DNA of 64,000 bases, taken from contig CAZCDS010000029.1 in the NCBI GenBank assembly GCA_964497585.1, forward strand, positions 1-64,000, written 5' to 3'. Both the position numbers and the translations under genes were made by a program. How positions within the stretch are numbered: the first letter of the stretch is position 1; each line of letters begins with the position of its first letter. Origin of the DNA: CAZCDS01 sp964497585. Its GTDB lineage: Bacteria; Desulfobacterota; Desulfomonilia; Desulfomonilales; Desulfomonilaceae. Below are positions 17,701 to 25,464 of the stretch, piece after piece. Below the pieces are notes generated by a model, which was not told where the DNA came from, ran no database searches, and saw only the letters and a program-made list of their open reading frames with translations.

Positions 17701-17737
17701 ACTCGTCGCAAGACAGATGTGAGCCCGTTATCTTATC

Positions 17738-18584
17738 AAGACAATCAAACTGACTCCGTCGCTTCCGTTGCGACTCCGTAGCTGGTGACCGTCGGAACCG
17801 ACTATGCAGTTTCAATCAAACTGACTCCGTCGCTTCCGTTGCGACGTTTGCTGCCCTATCGGCCAGGGTGAGCCAGTAGTTTCAATCAAACTGACTCCGT
17901 CGCTTCCGTTGCGACGTCTTCGGATACGTGGGAGGATTATCTGAGTAAGGTTTCAATCAAACTGACTCAGTCGCTTCCGTTGCGACTACGCTACCTCTCT
18001 CATTCGGCTACAGTTCCGCGGTTTCAATCAAACTGACTCCGTCGCTTCCGTTGCGACTGGCTTTAGGAGACTAGCAAGGCACTTCTCTGTCTGTTTCAAT
18101 CAAACTGACTCCGTCGCTTCCGTTGCGACTGGCTTTAGGAGACTAGCNNNNNNNNNNNNNNNNNNNNNNNNNNNNNNNNNNNNNNNNNNNNNNNNNNNNN
18201 NNNNNNNNNNNNNNNNNNNNNNNNNNNNNNNNNNNNNNNNNNNNNNNAGGCTCTTGAAAGAGAGTTTCAATCAAACTGACTCCGTCGCTTCCGTTGCGAC
18301 ATCCTCAAGAATTCTGTCAGGCTCTTGAAAGAGAGTTTCAATCAAACTGACTCCGTCGCTTCCGTTGCGACATGATGTTCAGGTCGAGCATGCCGTGTTC
18401 AGAAAAGTTTCAATCAAACTGACTCCGTCGCTTCCGTTGCGACGAGGCCGTCAATCGAGCTGGCCTACAACATTAAGTTTCAATCAAACTGACTCCGTCG
18501 CTTCCGTTGCGACCGAGTCTCTTCCGCTTGATTTCAAGCCACTTAACGTTTCAATCAAACTGACTCCGTCGCTTCCGTTGCGAC
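17738..18584 (+). CRISPR. CRISPR array, 37-nt repeats, interrupted by an assembly gap
   Basis: Eleven repeats are visible, starting at 17738, 17809, 17879, 17950, 18021 and 18093, then after the gap at 18264, 18335, 18407, 18477 and 18548. The repeat begins GTTTCAATCAAACTGACT and ends in a GTCGC-TTCCGTT-GCGAC hairpin. Spacers are 33-35 nt. The first repeat differs at its first four bases (AAGA for GTTT) and the fourth has one change (CTCAG for CTCCG). Pairing with the candidate tracrRNA requires transcription on the plus strand, as for cas9. The degenerate end next to cas9 suggests that end is the older one and that spacers are added at the far end. Confidence 0.97.
18148..18247. other. assembly gap (100 N)
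   Basis: Exactly 100 N, the usual placeholder for a gap of unknown size. Sequence left of the gap repeats the first 18 nt of the preceding spacer; sequence right of it repeats the last 16 nt of the following spacer, so the true array length is unknown. Confidence 0.97.
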
Positions 18585-18590
18585 AGGCAG

Positions 18591-18607
18591 ACCGATTTGT
18601 CAAAGAC
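18591..18607 (-). repeat. 17-nt inverted repeat, right copy
   Basis: ACCGATTTGTCAAAGAC, the exact reverse complement of 17578-17594, begins 6 nt after the last CRISPR repeat. Read on the minus strand, TAGAA precedes this copy directly and also occurs just before the left copy with a 5-nt insertion, so the similarity extends beyond 17 nt. Confidence 0.85.
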
Positions 18608-18998
18608 TTCTAACCTCTTACAACTCCCCTTGTGCGAACCTCCATTTCCGGCCGGACTACTCCAAAGAAATACCTCGATCAGCCTCTCACTCACATCGCC
18701 TATGTATCCAATTTGCAAGCACAAGCTGGTCCTCTGCGAACCCCTTGCTCTCCAAATCATGGAATTGGTTCGGTCATCTCTCGGATTTCGTTTCCCATTC
18801 ATCCCGCATAGTCTGATGACTGCCTGATGTGAGCTTGTCGTTCGCCAGTCAGGGTGGTCGGCTTGGCAGTATCCTAGTGAATTCGGAGAGTTTTCGCGGA
18901 AACCACCCGCGCGATCGGCCCGTCGGGTATTATTCTGCCGGGAAATAGTACATCGCTTCAGAAATAGCTTTACGGCGGTTCACCGCGGCCTCGGCAGG

Positions 18999-19021
18999 CA
19001 CTGGTGGACAAGCCACCAGTG
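18999..19021. repeat. REP-like palindrome
   Basis: CACTGGTGG and CCACCAGTG form a 9-bp perfect stem around ACAAG. A closely related palindrome, with CTGCTGG instead of CTGGTGG, is at 31728-31758, indicating a dispersed hairpin family. Confidence 0.65.
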
Positions 19022-19164
19022 GCACCCGGATGTAGAGTAGTCCCGCACGTGCAAAGGAACCATGTAAACGGTCTATCCGTGCCCATGCGAATGACCCAGA
19101 GAGTATTTCTCAGGATTTCCTTCAGTCGTTGGTGTTCCGGAACGCGCGGCCACACACCTCGGAA

Positions 19165-19206
19165 TCAAGACACGGACTTGGTCTGTGTCCAGGTCCGTGG
19201 CACTCC
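19165..19206 (+). repeat. dispersed repeat, copy 2
   Basis: Begins TCAAGACACGGACTTGG and ends CCGTGGCACTCC. It is similar to the minus strand of 12385-12425 and is itself partly palindromic around ACACGGAC/GTCCGTG. Confidence 0.55.
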
Positions 19207-19345
19207 CGCGCTGTGCTCTTCGCCGGCGGAAGCGTCCTCCCCTTCCGCGCCACCGGTGTGCAGTCCGTGGATGGTATTGATATGGTTGCAATCTTGAGGT
19301 AGGATTAAAACTTCGCACCATAGCTGAAAGAGCATACGTTAGCTT

Positions 19346-20410
19346 GTGACAGGGGAGCGGCCGCGGGTACCCATGACCCGCGGTCATCGTCTCTTCAGAG
19401 GTCCGATCGTGCTTGATCGCGTGAAATACTCCCTCCGGCGCCAACCGCCCATGCGGGCCATGCTGATCGCACTGACGCCCAACCTGGGCGTCGGAGTCTA
19501 CCTCTTCGGATGGCGGTCCCTGGCGTTGGTTCTGTTCTGCTGTCTCGTTGCGTACGTCACGGAGGTCATATTCGAGACGTACCGGGGAGGTACGCCCACG
19601 GAGAGCATCCTCGTTTCCGGCGCCCTGATCGGGCTCAGTCTTCCGCCCTCCTGCCCGTACTGGATCGCCGCGACGGGAACGATTTTCGGCGTGGTCTTCG
19701 GAAAGCAGGTATTCGGCGGATTCGGCAAGAACATCTTCAACCCCGCAATCGTGGGCAGGTGCTTCTTGTACGTCTGTTTTCCGATCCCCATGACGAGTCA
19801 ATGGATGACTCCGGGATCGTTCCCGTTCGGTCGGCTTGCTTCGTACACCGCGACCGACGCGATCACGTCGGCCACGCCCCTGATCGCCTTCAAGCAGTCC
19901 GGCGCCTTGACCGACCTGGCGGCGCTCTTCTTCGGGAACATCGCCGGTTCCATCGGTGAGACCTCCGCAGTGGCCATACTTATTGGCGGGGCGTACATCA
20001 TTTACCGGGGAGTCGCGGATTGGCGGTATCCCGTTTCCTGCCTCCTGGGCGCGGTATCGCTCAACATCGTGCTCTATCTCGCCGGAGTGCAGGGCGTTAT
20101 GGATCCGTTGAGGAATCTGCTGGCGGGCAGCCTGCTCTTCGGTGCGTTCTTCATGGTGACCGAGCCTGTGTCGGGCTGTGTGAAGAAGGAAGCGAAATGG
20201 GCCTATGGATTCCTCATAGGTATTCTCTGGATCGTGATCAGGTCCTTTTCGAGTTTCCCGGAAGCAACAGCCTTCGCGATACTGCTCGGCAATACCTTCG
20301 GACCGCTCTTTGACGAAGCAGTGATTGCGATGGAAAAGAGGAAGAAAGCTCGGGCCGCAGCGCCGCCTGCGGTAGCCCAATCCGGCCAGGTGTCCGAAAA
20401 GCGCGCATGA
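19346..20410 (+). CDS. nqrB: Na+-NQR subunit B / RnfD-like membrane protein
   Basis: 354 residues from a GTG, or 345 from ATG 19373. A multi-pass membrane protein of the NqrB/RnfD family with the segment FGGFGKNIFNPAIVGRCFL and the flavinylation-type motif TDAITSATPL, whose Thr would carry covalent FMN. The length matches RnfD (about 350) better than NqrB (about 410), while the GKN...NPA..GR.FL sequence looks NqrB-like. It is the first gene of a five-gene ion-pump operon whose last gene is NqrF. No nqrA or rnfC precedes it. Confidence 0.85.
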   Translation: MTGERPRVPMTRGHRLFRGPIVLDRVKYSLRRQPPMRAMLIALTPNLGVGVYLFGWRSLALVLFCCLVAYVTEVIFETYRGGTPTESILVSGALIGLSLPPSCPYWIAATGTIFGVVFGKQVFGGFGKNIFNPAIVGRCFLYVCFPIPMTSQWMTPGSFPFGRLASYTATDAITSATPLIAFKQSGALTDLAALFFGNIAGSIGETSAVAILIGGAYIIYRGVADWRYPVSCLLGAVSLNIVLYLAGVQGVMDPLRNLLAGSLLFGAFFMVTEPVSGCVKKEAKWAYGFLIGILWIVIRSFSSFPEATAFAILLGNTFGPLFDEAVIAMEKRKKARAAAPPAVAQSGQVSEKRA

Positions 20411-20452
20411 GATAGCCGGAGAAAGCATCCGATTATTGCGAGAACCTGATTC

Positions 20453-21100
20453 ATGAAGTTTGTGAAGGAAATGGCGTTCATCATCCTCGTGGCCCTCGTC
20501 TTCGCGGGGTTCACCGCATGGGTGCATGGGAAGCTGATAGCGAGGATTCGCCTGAATGATGAGACGCGTAACTCGCGCCACCTCCTCGACGTAATGGGAA
20601 TCCACGTTCCCCGGGAGGCCGGACCGGCCGAAATACGGGACATTGAGAAGCACCAGGTTGAAGAGGGCAACGTGGACGGGCTCGAGGTGTACCGATCCTT
20701 CGATAAGAACGGCAGGCCGACCGGCTACGCGTTCCCCATCGGCGGCAAAGGATTCTGGGGACGGATGCGAGGGCTGCTTGCTCTGCATAATGATCTCGAC
20801 ACCATCAAGGGAATCGTATTCACGTCGCACGAGGAAACACCCGGACTCGGTGCCCGGGTGGACGAGAAATGGTTCCGAGACCAGTTCAAAGGGATCAAGC
20901 TTTCGAACAGTCCCGAGAAGGGGCAATTCGTGTTCATCGGCCGAGGCGCTCCCGGGGGCAAGAACCGGGTGGATGCCATAACCGGCGCGACCATGACCTC
21001 CACCGCGGTGGACAGGTTCCTCAATGCTGATTTACGGAAAATCGTTGCGCTGAAAGACAAGATCGGGAGGATGGAGTGGCCGTCTCCGCGAAAAAAGTAA
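20453..21100 (+). CDS. nqrC: Na+-NQR subunit C / RnfG-like FMN-binding protein
   Basis: 215 residues: one N-terminal transmembrane helix (residues about 5-25) and a periplasmic FMN-binding domain. The covalent FMN attachment motif is DAITGATMTST, with the Thr as acceptor. The GFWGRMRGLLAL segment and HEETPGLGARV are typical of NqrC/RnfG. It starts 42 nt after the first gene and its end overlaps the next gene by 25 nt, so they are translationally coupled. Confidence 0.9.
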   Translation: MKFVKEMAFIILVALVFAGFTAWVHGKLIARIRLNDETRNSRHLLDVMGIHVPREAGPAEIRDIEKHQVEEGNVDGLEVYRSFDKNGRPTGYAFPIGGKGFWGRMRGLLALHNDLDTIKGIVFTSHEETPGLGARVDEKWFRDQFKGIKLSNSPEKGQFVFIGRGAPGGKNRVDAITGATMTSTAVDRFLNADLRKIVALKDKIGRMEWPSPRKK

Positions 21101-21693
21101 CGCTTGAGGGTATCTGGGGCAATAATCCTGTTTTCCGACAGGTCCTCGGAATCTGCTCGACCCTCGCGGTGACGAATCTCGTGGCCAATACGCTCGTGAT
21201 GTGCATCGGCCTCATCTACACGCAGGCATTGGCGAGTGTCACGGCTTCCATGCTCCGGAGGGTGACGCCGTTCCGCCTGCGGATCATCTCCTCGACCCTG
21301 ATCATTGCGGCGTACGTAATCGTGCTCCAAAATGTCCTTCAGGCTTATGTCCCTCATATCAGTACGCAATTGGGGCCCTACGTCGGACTCATCATCACCA
21401 ATTGCATCATCCTGGGCCGGGTGGAAGCATTTGCGAGCCAGAACGGGCCCTGGCTGTCGTTGGTTGACGGGGTTGCTTCGGGTTTCGGCTATTCGTTCAT
21501 TCTCATGGCGATAGCAATATTCAGGGAGGCGCTCGGCTTCGGGACCATCCTCGGGTACCCCCTTCCCTTTGAGTTCACCCACTGGACGATCATGGTCATG
21601 GCTCCGGGAGCCTTCTTCATGCTCGGAATCATCACCTGGATCGCACGCTGGATTGACTCACGGGGCCGGACCGAAGAATCCGCGGCCAAGTAG
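21076..21693 (+). CDS. nqrD: Na+-NQR subunit D / RnfE
   Basis: 205 residues and six predicted transmembrane helices, the normal size and topology of NqrD/RnfE. Conserved segments include GNNPVFRQVLGICSTLAVT and ITNCIILGRVEAFAS, the latter with the Cys of the intramembrane Fe-S site shared with the NqrE partner. It overlaps the nqrC-like gene and is followed 13 nt later by the nqrE-like gene. Confidence 0.9.
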   Translation: MAVSAKKVTLEGIWGNNPVFRQVLGICSTLAVTNLVANTLVMCIGLIYTQALASVTASMLRRVTPFRLRIISSTLIIAAYVIVLQNVLQAYVPHISTQLGPYVGLIITNCIILGRVEAFASQNGPWLSLVDGVASGFGYSFILMAIAIFREALGFGTILGYPLPFEFTHWTIMVMAPGAFFMLGIITWIARWIDSRGRTEESAAK

Positions 21694-21706
21694 CGAGGCA
21701 TCGGTA

Positions 21707-22300
21707 ATGGAAGGCACTGCATCGTTTGTCATCTTTTTTGCTTCCATTTTCACGAGCAATATCCTTTTGACCAATTTCCTCGGGATGTGCTCGTACCTTG
21801 CCGTGTCCCGGGAACTCAAGACCGCGTGGGGTTTGGGACTTGCCGTGACCTTTGTGATGACCTTCACGAGTGCGGTAAACTACTTCGTGTACTACCACGT
21901 GCTTGTACCCAACGGCCTGGAATACCTCAGGTTTATCGCCTTCATCATTGTTATCGCAGCGTTCGTGCAACTGGTCGAGATGGTCATCGACAGGGTCTCC
22001 GACAGACTCTATGCAGCGCTGGGAATATTTCTCCCGCTGATCACGGTGAATTGCGCCATTCTCGGGGCTTCTCTGTTCCTCGTGATTCGGAAGTACGATT
22101 TCCTCCAGTCCGTGGCATTCGGTCTGGGGAGCGGCATCGGGTGGACATTGGCCATTATGGCTCTGGCGGGTATCCGGACCAAGATGGCCAGGCGATCGAA
22201 GGTAATCCCTGCGCTGGAAGGCCCCGGTATCGTTCTCATTATCACCGGGATCATCGCTCTGGGTTTCATCGGCTTCAGCGGTATGGTTTCCATCAACTGA
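21707..22300 (+). CDS. nqrE: Na+-NQR subunit E / RnfA
   Basis: 197 residues from ATG 21707; longer open frames upstream run into nqrD. Six membrane helices. TNFLGMCSYLAVSRE and LITVNCAILGASLFLVI each carry the conserved Cys that, with two in the NqrD-like subunit, holds the membrane-embedded [2Fe-2S] cluster. It follows nqrD by 13 nt and is followed 26 nt later by nqrF. Confidence 0.9.
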   Translation: MEGTASFVIFFASIFTSNILLTNFLGMCSYLAVSRELKTAWGLGLAVTFVMTFTSAVNYFVYYHVLVPNGLEYLRFIAFIIVIAAFVQLVEMVIDRVSDRLYAALGIFLPLITVNCAILGASLFLVIRKYDFLQSVAFGLGSGIGWTLAIMALAGIRTKMARRSKVIPALEGPGIVLIITGIIALGFIGFSGMVSIN

Positions 22301-22326
22301 TCCCTCGGCGGAAAGGAATACCCTCG

Positions 22327-23436
22327 TTGATACAGGCCATCCTTTTTCCGGCTCTCTCCATCGCAGGTCTCGCGGCTGCGCTCGCCCTGATCATTCTCAT
22401 CGCGGAGCGCTACCTCATGGACTACGGCGAGGTGGAGCTGACCATAAACGATGAGAAGAAGTTGACGGTAAAGGGCGGCGGCACGGTCCTGTCTACCTTG
22501 AAAGAGCAGAAGCTATTCATACCCTCCGCGTGCGGGGGACGCGCAACTTGTGCGTACTGTAAGGTCAAGGCGGTGTCCGGCTTCGGCGAGGTGCTGCCCA
22601 CAGAGGCTCCGCTCCTGACCAAGGAGGAGATCGCGGATAGTGTCCGCCTCTCATGCCAGATCAAGATCAAGAACGACGTCGCGATCGAGATCCCTGAGGA
22701 ACTCTTCTATATCAAGGAGTATCAAGCCGTTTTGGAGCAGGTCGTCGATCTGACGTACGACATCAAAGGGTTCCGTTTCCGACTGATCGAACCGGACACC
22801 ATAGAATACAAGCCCGGCCAGTACATCCAATTTCAGACGCCTGAATACGGCGATTCGGATGAATCGGTCTACCGGGCCTATTCCATGAGTGGTGTTCCGA
22901 CGGAAAGGAACCACGTCGATCTCATGGTGCGGCTCGTTCCCGAGGGAATCTGCACCACGTACATGTTCGACTATCTCAACGCAGGCGATGAAGTGACCTT
23001 TACAGGCCCCTTCGGCGACTTCTATCTTCGCGATACCGGCCGTCGAATGATCTGTATTGCCGGAGGCTCGGGAATGGCGCCGATACGTTCCATTCTGCGC
23101 TCCATGACCAGGGAGGAGATCGCTCAGCGTCAACCGATCTTCTTTTTTGGGGCACGCTCGAAGAGGGATCTCTTCCTTGTGGACGAATGGAAGGAATTCG
23201 AAGAGCAGAATCCGGGATTCACGTTCGTTCCCGCGCTCTCCCAACCCGCACCGGATGACGCATGGGAGGGCGAGAAGGGCCGTATTACCGAGGTTGTTGA
23301 GAGGTTCGCAGAAACGGGCGTGGAGGACGCGGAAGGCTATCTTTGCGGCAGTCCGGGACTGCTCAACGCGTGCGTGGAGTGCCTGACGAATGCCGGGATA
23401 GACGAGGAGCGCATCTTCTATGACAAATTCGAGTGA
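22327..23436 (+). CDS. nqrF: Na+-NQR subunit F, NADH-oxidising ferredoxin reductase
   Basis: 369 residues from a TTG start with AAAGGA upstream; this start gives the single N-terminal membrane helix expected of NqrF. A plant-type [2Fe-2S] domain follows with CGGRATCAYC and a later LSC, then an FAD domain with the RAYSMSG motif and an NAD domain with the GGSGMAPIRSI motif and the C-terminal CGSP. It accepts electrons from NADH and feeds them to the membrane subunits. Its presence identifies the operon as NQR-like rather than a classical Rnf, which would have RnfB and RnfC. Confidence 0.93.
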   Translation: MIQAILFPALSIAGLAAALALIILIAERYLMDYGEVELTINDEKKLTVKGGGTVLSTLKEQKLFIPSACGGRATCAYCKVKAVSGFGEVLPTEAPLLTKEEIADSVRLSCQIKIKNDVAIEIPEELFYIKEYQAVLEQVVDLTYDIKGFRFRLIEPDTIEYKPGQYIQFQTPEYGDSDESVYRAYSMSGVPTERNHVDLMVRLVPEGICTTYMFDYLNAGDEVTFTGPFGDFYLRDTGRRMICIAGGSGMAPIRSILRSMTREEIAQRQPIFFFGARSKRDLFLVDEWKEFEEQNPGFTFVPALSQPAPDDAWEGEKGRITEVVERFAETGVEDAEGYLCGSPGLLNACVECLTNAGIDEERIFYDKFE

Positions 23437-23896
23437 ACGGACGGAACAGCATACGGGCGACCCGTATCTCGCCGAGATCGAGCGATCTCTGCGCCACGGC
23501 AACTACCTCAGGGAAGACGAGAGGACCCTCGCGCGCATCCTCGAAGACGACGCGGAGGAAGTCTCCCGGCTCGGCATGGACCTCGAAGAGATCGGCGCCC
23601 GGATGAAGAGGCTCTATGAAGAAGGCCGGCGCGGACTCGGCGATCCCGTGACCGTGGACGGGACCTTCGAAGTGGTCGTGACCGAAGCCCGTGGCATCCT
23701 CGCCTGCCCCTTCCGGGACCATTTCCCATCACCCAAGGTTATCGTCGACGCCGCTAACCTCAAGACAGGCCGCAAGCTGAGGTTTTCCGTCCTCGGATGG
23801 CACTTGATCCAGGAGCATGGGTTCTTCCAGGGCAAGGGAAGCCCGTTCCGCATAGAACCCCGGCACCTCCACGATTTCTTCTCGGGAACAGGATAG
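23420..23896 (+). CDS. hypothetical protein coupled to nqrF
   Basis: 158 residues starting 17 nt inside the end of nqrF, so translation is probably coupled. The N-terminal half is charged and helical (EDERTLARILEDDAEEVSRLG); the C-terminal half has a compact, conserved-looking segment (EARGILACPFRDHFPSPK then LRFSVLGWHLIQEHGFF). No signal peptide or membrane helix is visible. I do not recognise the family. Its position suggests a soluble accessory or regulator of the Nqr-like complex, but that is inference. Confidence 0.65.
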   Translation: MTNSSERTEQHTGDPYLAEIERSLRHGNYLREDERTLARILEDDAEEVSRLGMDLEEIGARMKRLYEEGRRGLGDPVTVDGTFEVVVTEARGILACPFRDHFPSPKVIVDAANLKTGRKLRFSVLGWHLIQEHGFFQGKGSPFRIEPRHLHDFFSGTG

Positions 23897-24479
23897 GATA
23901 GTCTTTTCCGAGACGTAATGGGGAGAGAACCACTACTAGTGCGGGCGTTGTTCCTCTGGCTGCTCCGTGCTTACATGAAGCGATCAATGGACGTGATGCA
24001 CCTTGCATGGGTACTGGAGAGAATCGATGATAGCGCCCGACGAAATGTCCTGTCCGAAGAGAACCTGAGAGAAGCAAACTCGCGCAAACAAGTAGACTCG
24101 GAGAAAGAAGGTCTTTGCCAATGTTTGGGGGGGTTGATCAAGCGCTTTTGGCATTTGCTTACGTACGTGTAGTTGTTACATGTTTTAGGATTCCTATAAT
24201 TCCTCTGTTTCTGGGGACTTGGCCTGAACCAGGGACTTCTTCAAATACTCTCACGTCCGGATAGCCCCTTTCTCGGGAATCGCGGTGCACGAATCGACGA
24301 CAACTCGTTCGCGAAGAACGCGCGGTGGATTCCGAGCGACGCACGCCGGTTGACAGAAGAGATAGGGCCGAAGTATGCTCGAAGACCTTTGAGGGGATAT
24401 TGGTGGAGGACCGTTGCTGCACAAGCCCTTTGCCGTAATGTCGATCGTACGGGTTCTCTTATTAGATGGTAAGGCTGTT
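23897..24479. other. intergenic, no confident gene
   Basis: About 580 bases. A plus-strand open frame of 84 codons (23918-24172) lacks a ribosome site and protein-like features, so I leave it uncalled. The stretch should contain the promoter of the downstream binding-protein gene, but no clear -35/-10 pair is visible. Confidence 0.5.
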
Positions 24480-25397
24480 ATGGCGCGTACATTCGTGGTG
24501 CTTGTCCTTGGGTTTATCGTTACCTGCTGCGTGTCGCTCTGCCACGGCAGTGAACCGTGGCCGGAAGACATCAACAGGATCAAGCAGAGGGGAAAGCTCG
24601 TTGTAGCACAATATGGCGGGGTGCGATCGGGCTTCTTCCGTTTCGATGACGCGGGTCAATGCCCTACTCTGCCCTCCTGCCTGTACAAGGGGCGGCGCCT
24701 TGTGGGTTGCGATATTTCCCTGGCAACCCAAATCGCCCGAAGCCTCGGTGTAAAGCTGGAACTCGATCGTTCCGCAGAAGATTTCAACGGCGTGTGTCGC
24801 AATGTGGCTGTGGGAAAGGCCGATATAGGACTGTCCAAGTTGAGCGTCACGGTCAAGCGTGCTCAATACGTAAGATTCACGACTCCCTACGCCGTGCTCA
24901 GGTCGGGCATCCTCGTCGACCGGCTTTACCTGTCCAAAGCCAAGGCAGGGAAGAATCCGCTGGAAATCTGCAGCCGCAGCGATACCAGAATCGGCATCAT
25001 AGGGAAATCCTCTTACGTGGAATTTGCTCGGAAAGCCTTTCCGAGGGCTCACCTGGTCTTCTACGATGACGTGGACCCCATGCTCCAGGCGGTACTCCGC
25101 GGAGAAATTCACATTCTCTACGGGGAAGAGCTCATGCTTATGGAAAAGCTCCACGACGATCCCAAGCTCGCGCTGAGACTCCTCTTTATCCCGGTTCCCA
25201 AGATAGAGGATCGCATTGCGATTGCGGTCTCCCCTCGCACTCCGAATCTCCTGGCCTTCCTCAACGTGTTCCTGAAGTTGAACCACGCGCACGAACAGGC
25301 CGCGCAGATACTGAAATCTCTGGTGCCGGCGGCGGCAGCGCTATCGGGAGATACCGGCAAGATCGATGTCTGGAGCGGCCGACGCCTCACCGAGTGA
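24480..25397 (+). CDS. periplasmic solute-binding protein, family 3 (amino-acid type)
   Basis: 305 residues from ATG 24480, chosen because a clean signal peptide follows (FVVLVLGFIVTCCVSLCHG). The mature part is an SBP_bac_3 domain: INRIKQRGKLVVAQYGG at the N-terminus, then GCDISLATQIARSLGVKLEL and GKADIGLSKLSVTVKRAQYVRFTTPY. These proteins bind amino acids or small carboxylates. Instead of ABC transporter genes, the next gene (67 nt later) is a DAACS-type symporter, an unusual partner. Confidence 0.85.
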   Translation: MARTFVVLVLGFIVTCCVSLCHGSEPWPEDINRIKQRGKLVVAQYGGVRSGFFRFDDAGQCPTLPSCLYKGRRLVGCDISLATQIARSLGVKLELDRSAEDFNGVCRNVAVGKADIGLSKLSVTVKRAQYVRFTTPYAVLRSGILVDRLYLSKAKAGKNPLEICSRSDTRIGIIGKSSYVEFARKAFPRAHLVFYDDVDPMLQAVLRGEIHILYGEELMLMEKLHDDPKLALRLLFIPVPKIEDRIAIAVSPRTPNLLAFLNVFLKLNHAHEQAAQILKSLVPAAAALSGDTGKIDVWSGRRLTE

Positions 25398-25464
25398 GAG
25401 CCGAGAGAAAGGACGCGGCCGGCAATGAGCCGCAACCAGCGCAAGCCCATGCGTTAAGCTGAAA

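Larger units (their letters stand above)
18608..19345. other. non-coding stretch between CRISPR array and nqr operon
   Basis: About 740 bases without a convincing gene. It contains a REP-like palindrome at 18999-19021 and the second copy of a dispersed repeat at 19165-19206. No AT-rich CRISPR leader is evident next to the array. Confidence 0.55.

Noticed and set aside
18365..18613. Open frames across the CRISPR array
   Set aside because: They translate the repeats in every unit and are artefacts of the 37-nt periodicity.
19073..20926. 617-codon minus-strand open frame across the nqrB/nqrC region
   Set aside because: It is antisense to well-supported membrane-protein genes and has the low-hydrophobicity, His/Arg/Glu-rich composition of a GC-driven shadow.
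23918..24172. 84-codon plus-strand frame after the nqr operon
   Set aside because: No ribosome site, no recognisable motif and composition close to the surrounding non-coding DNA.
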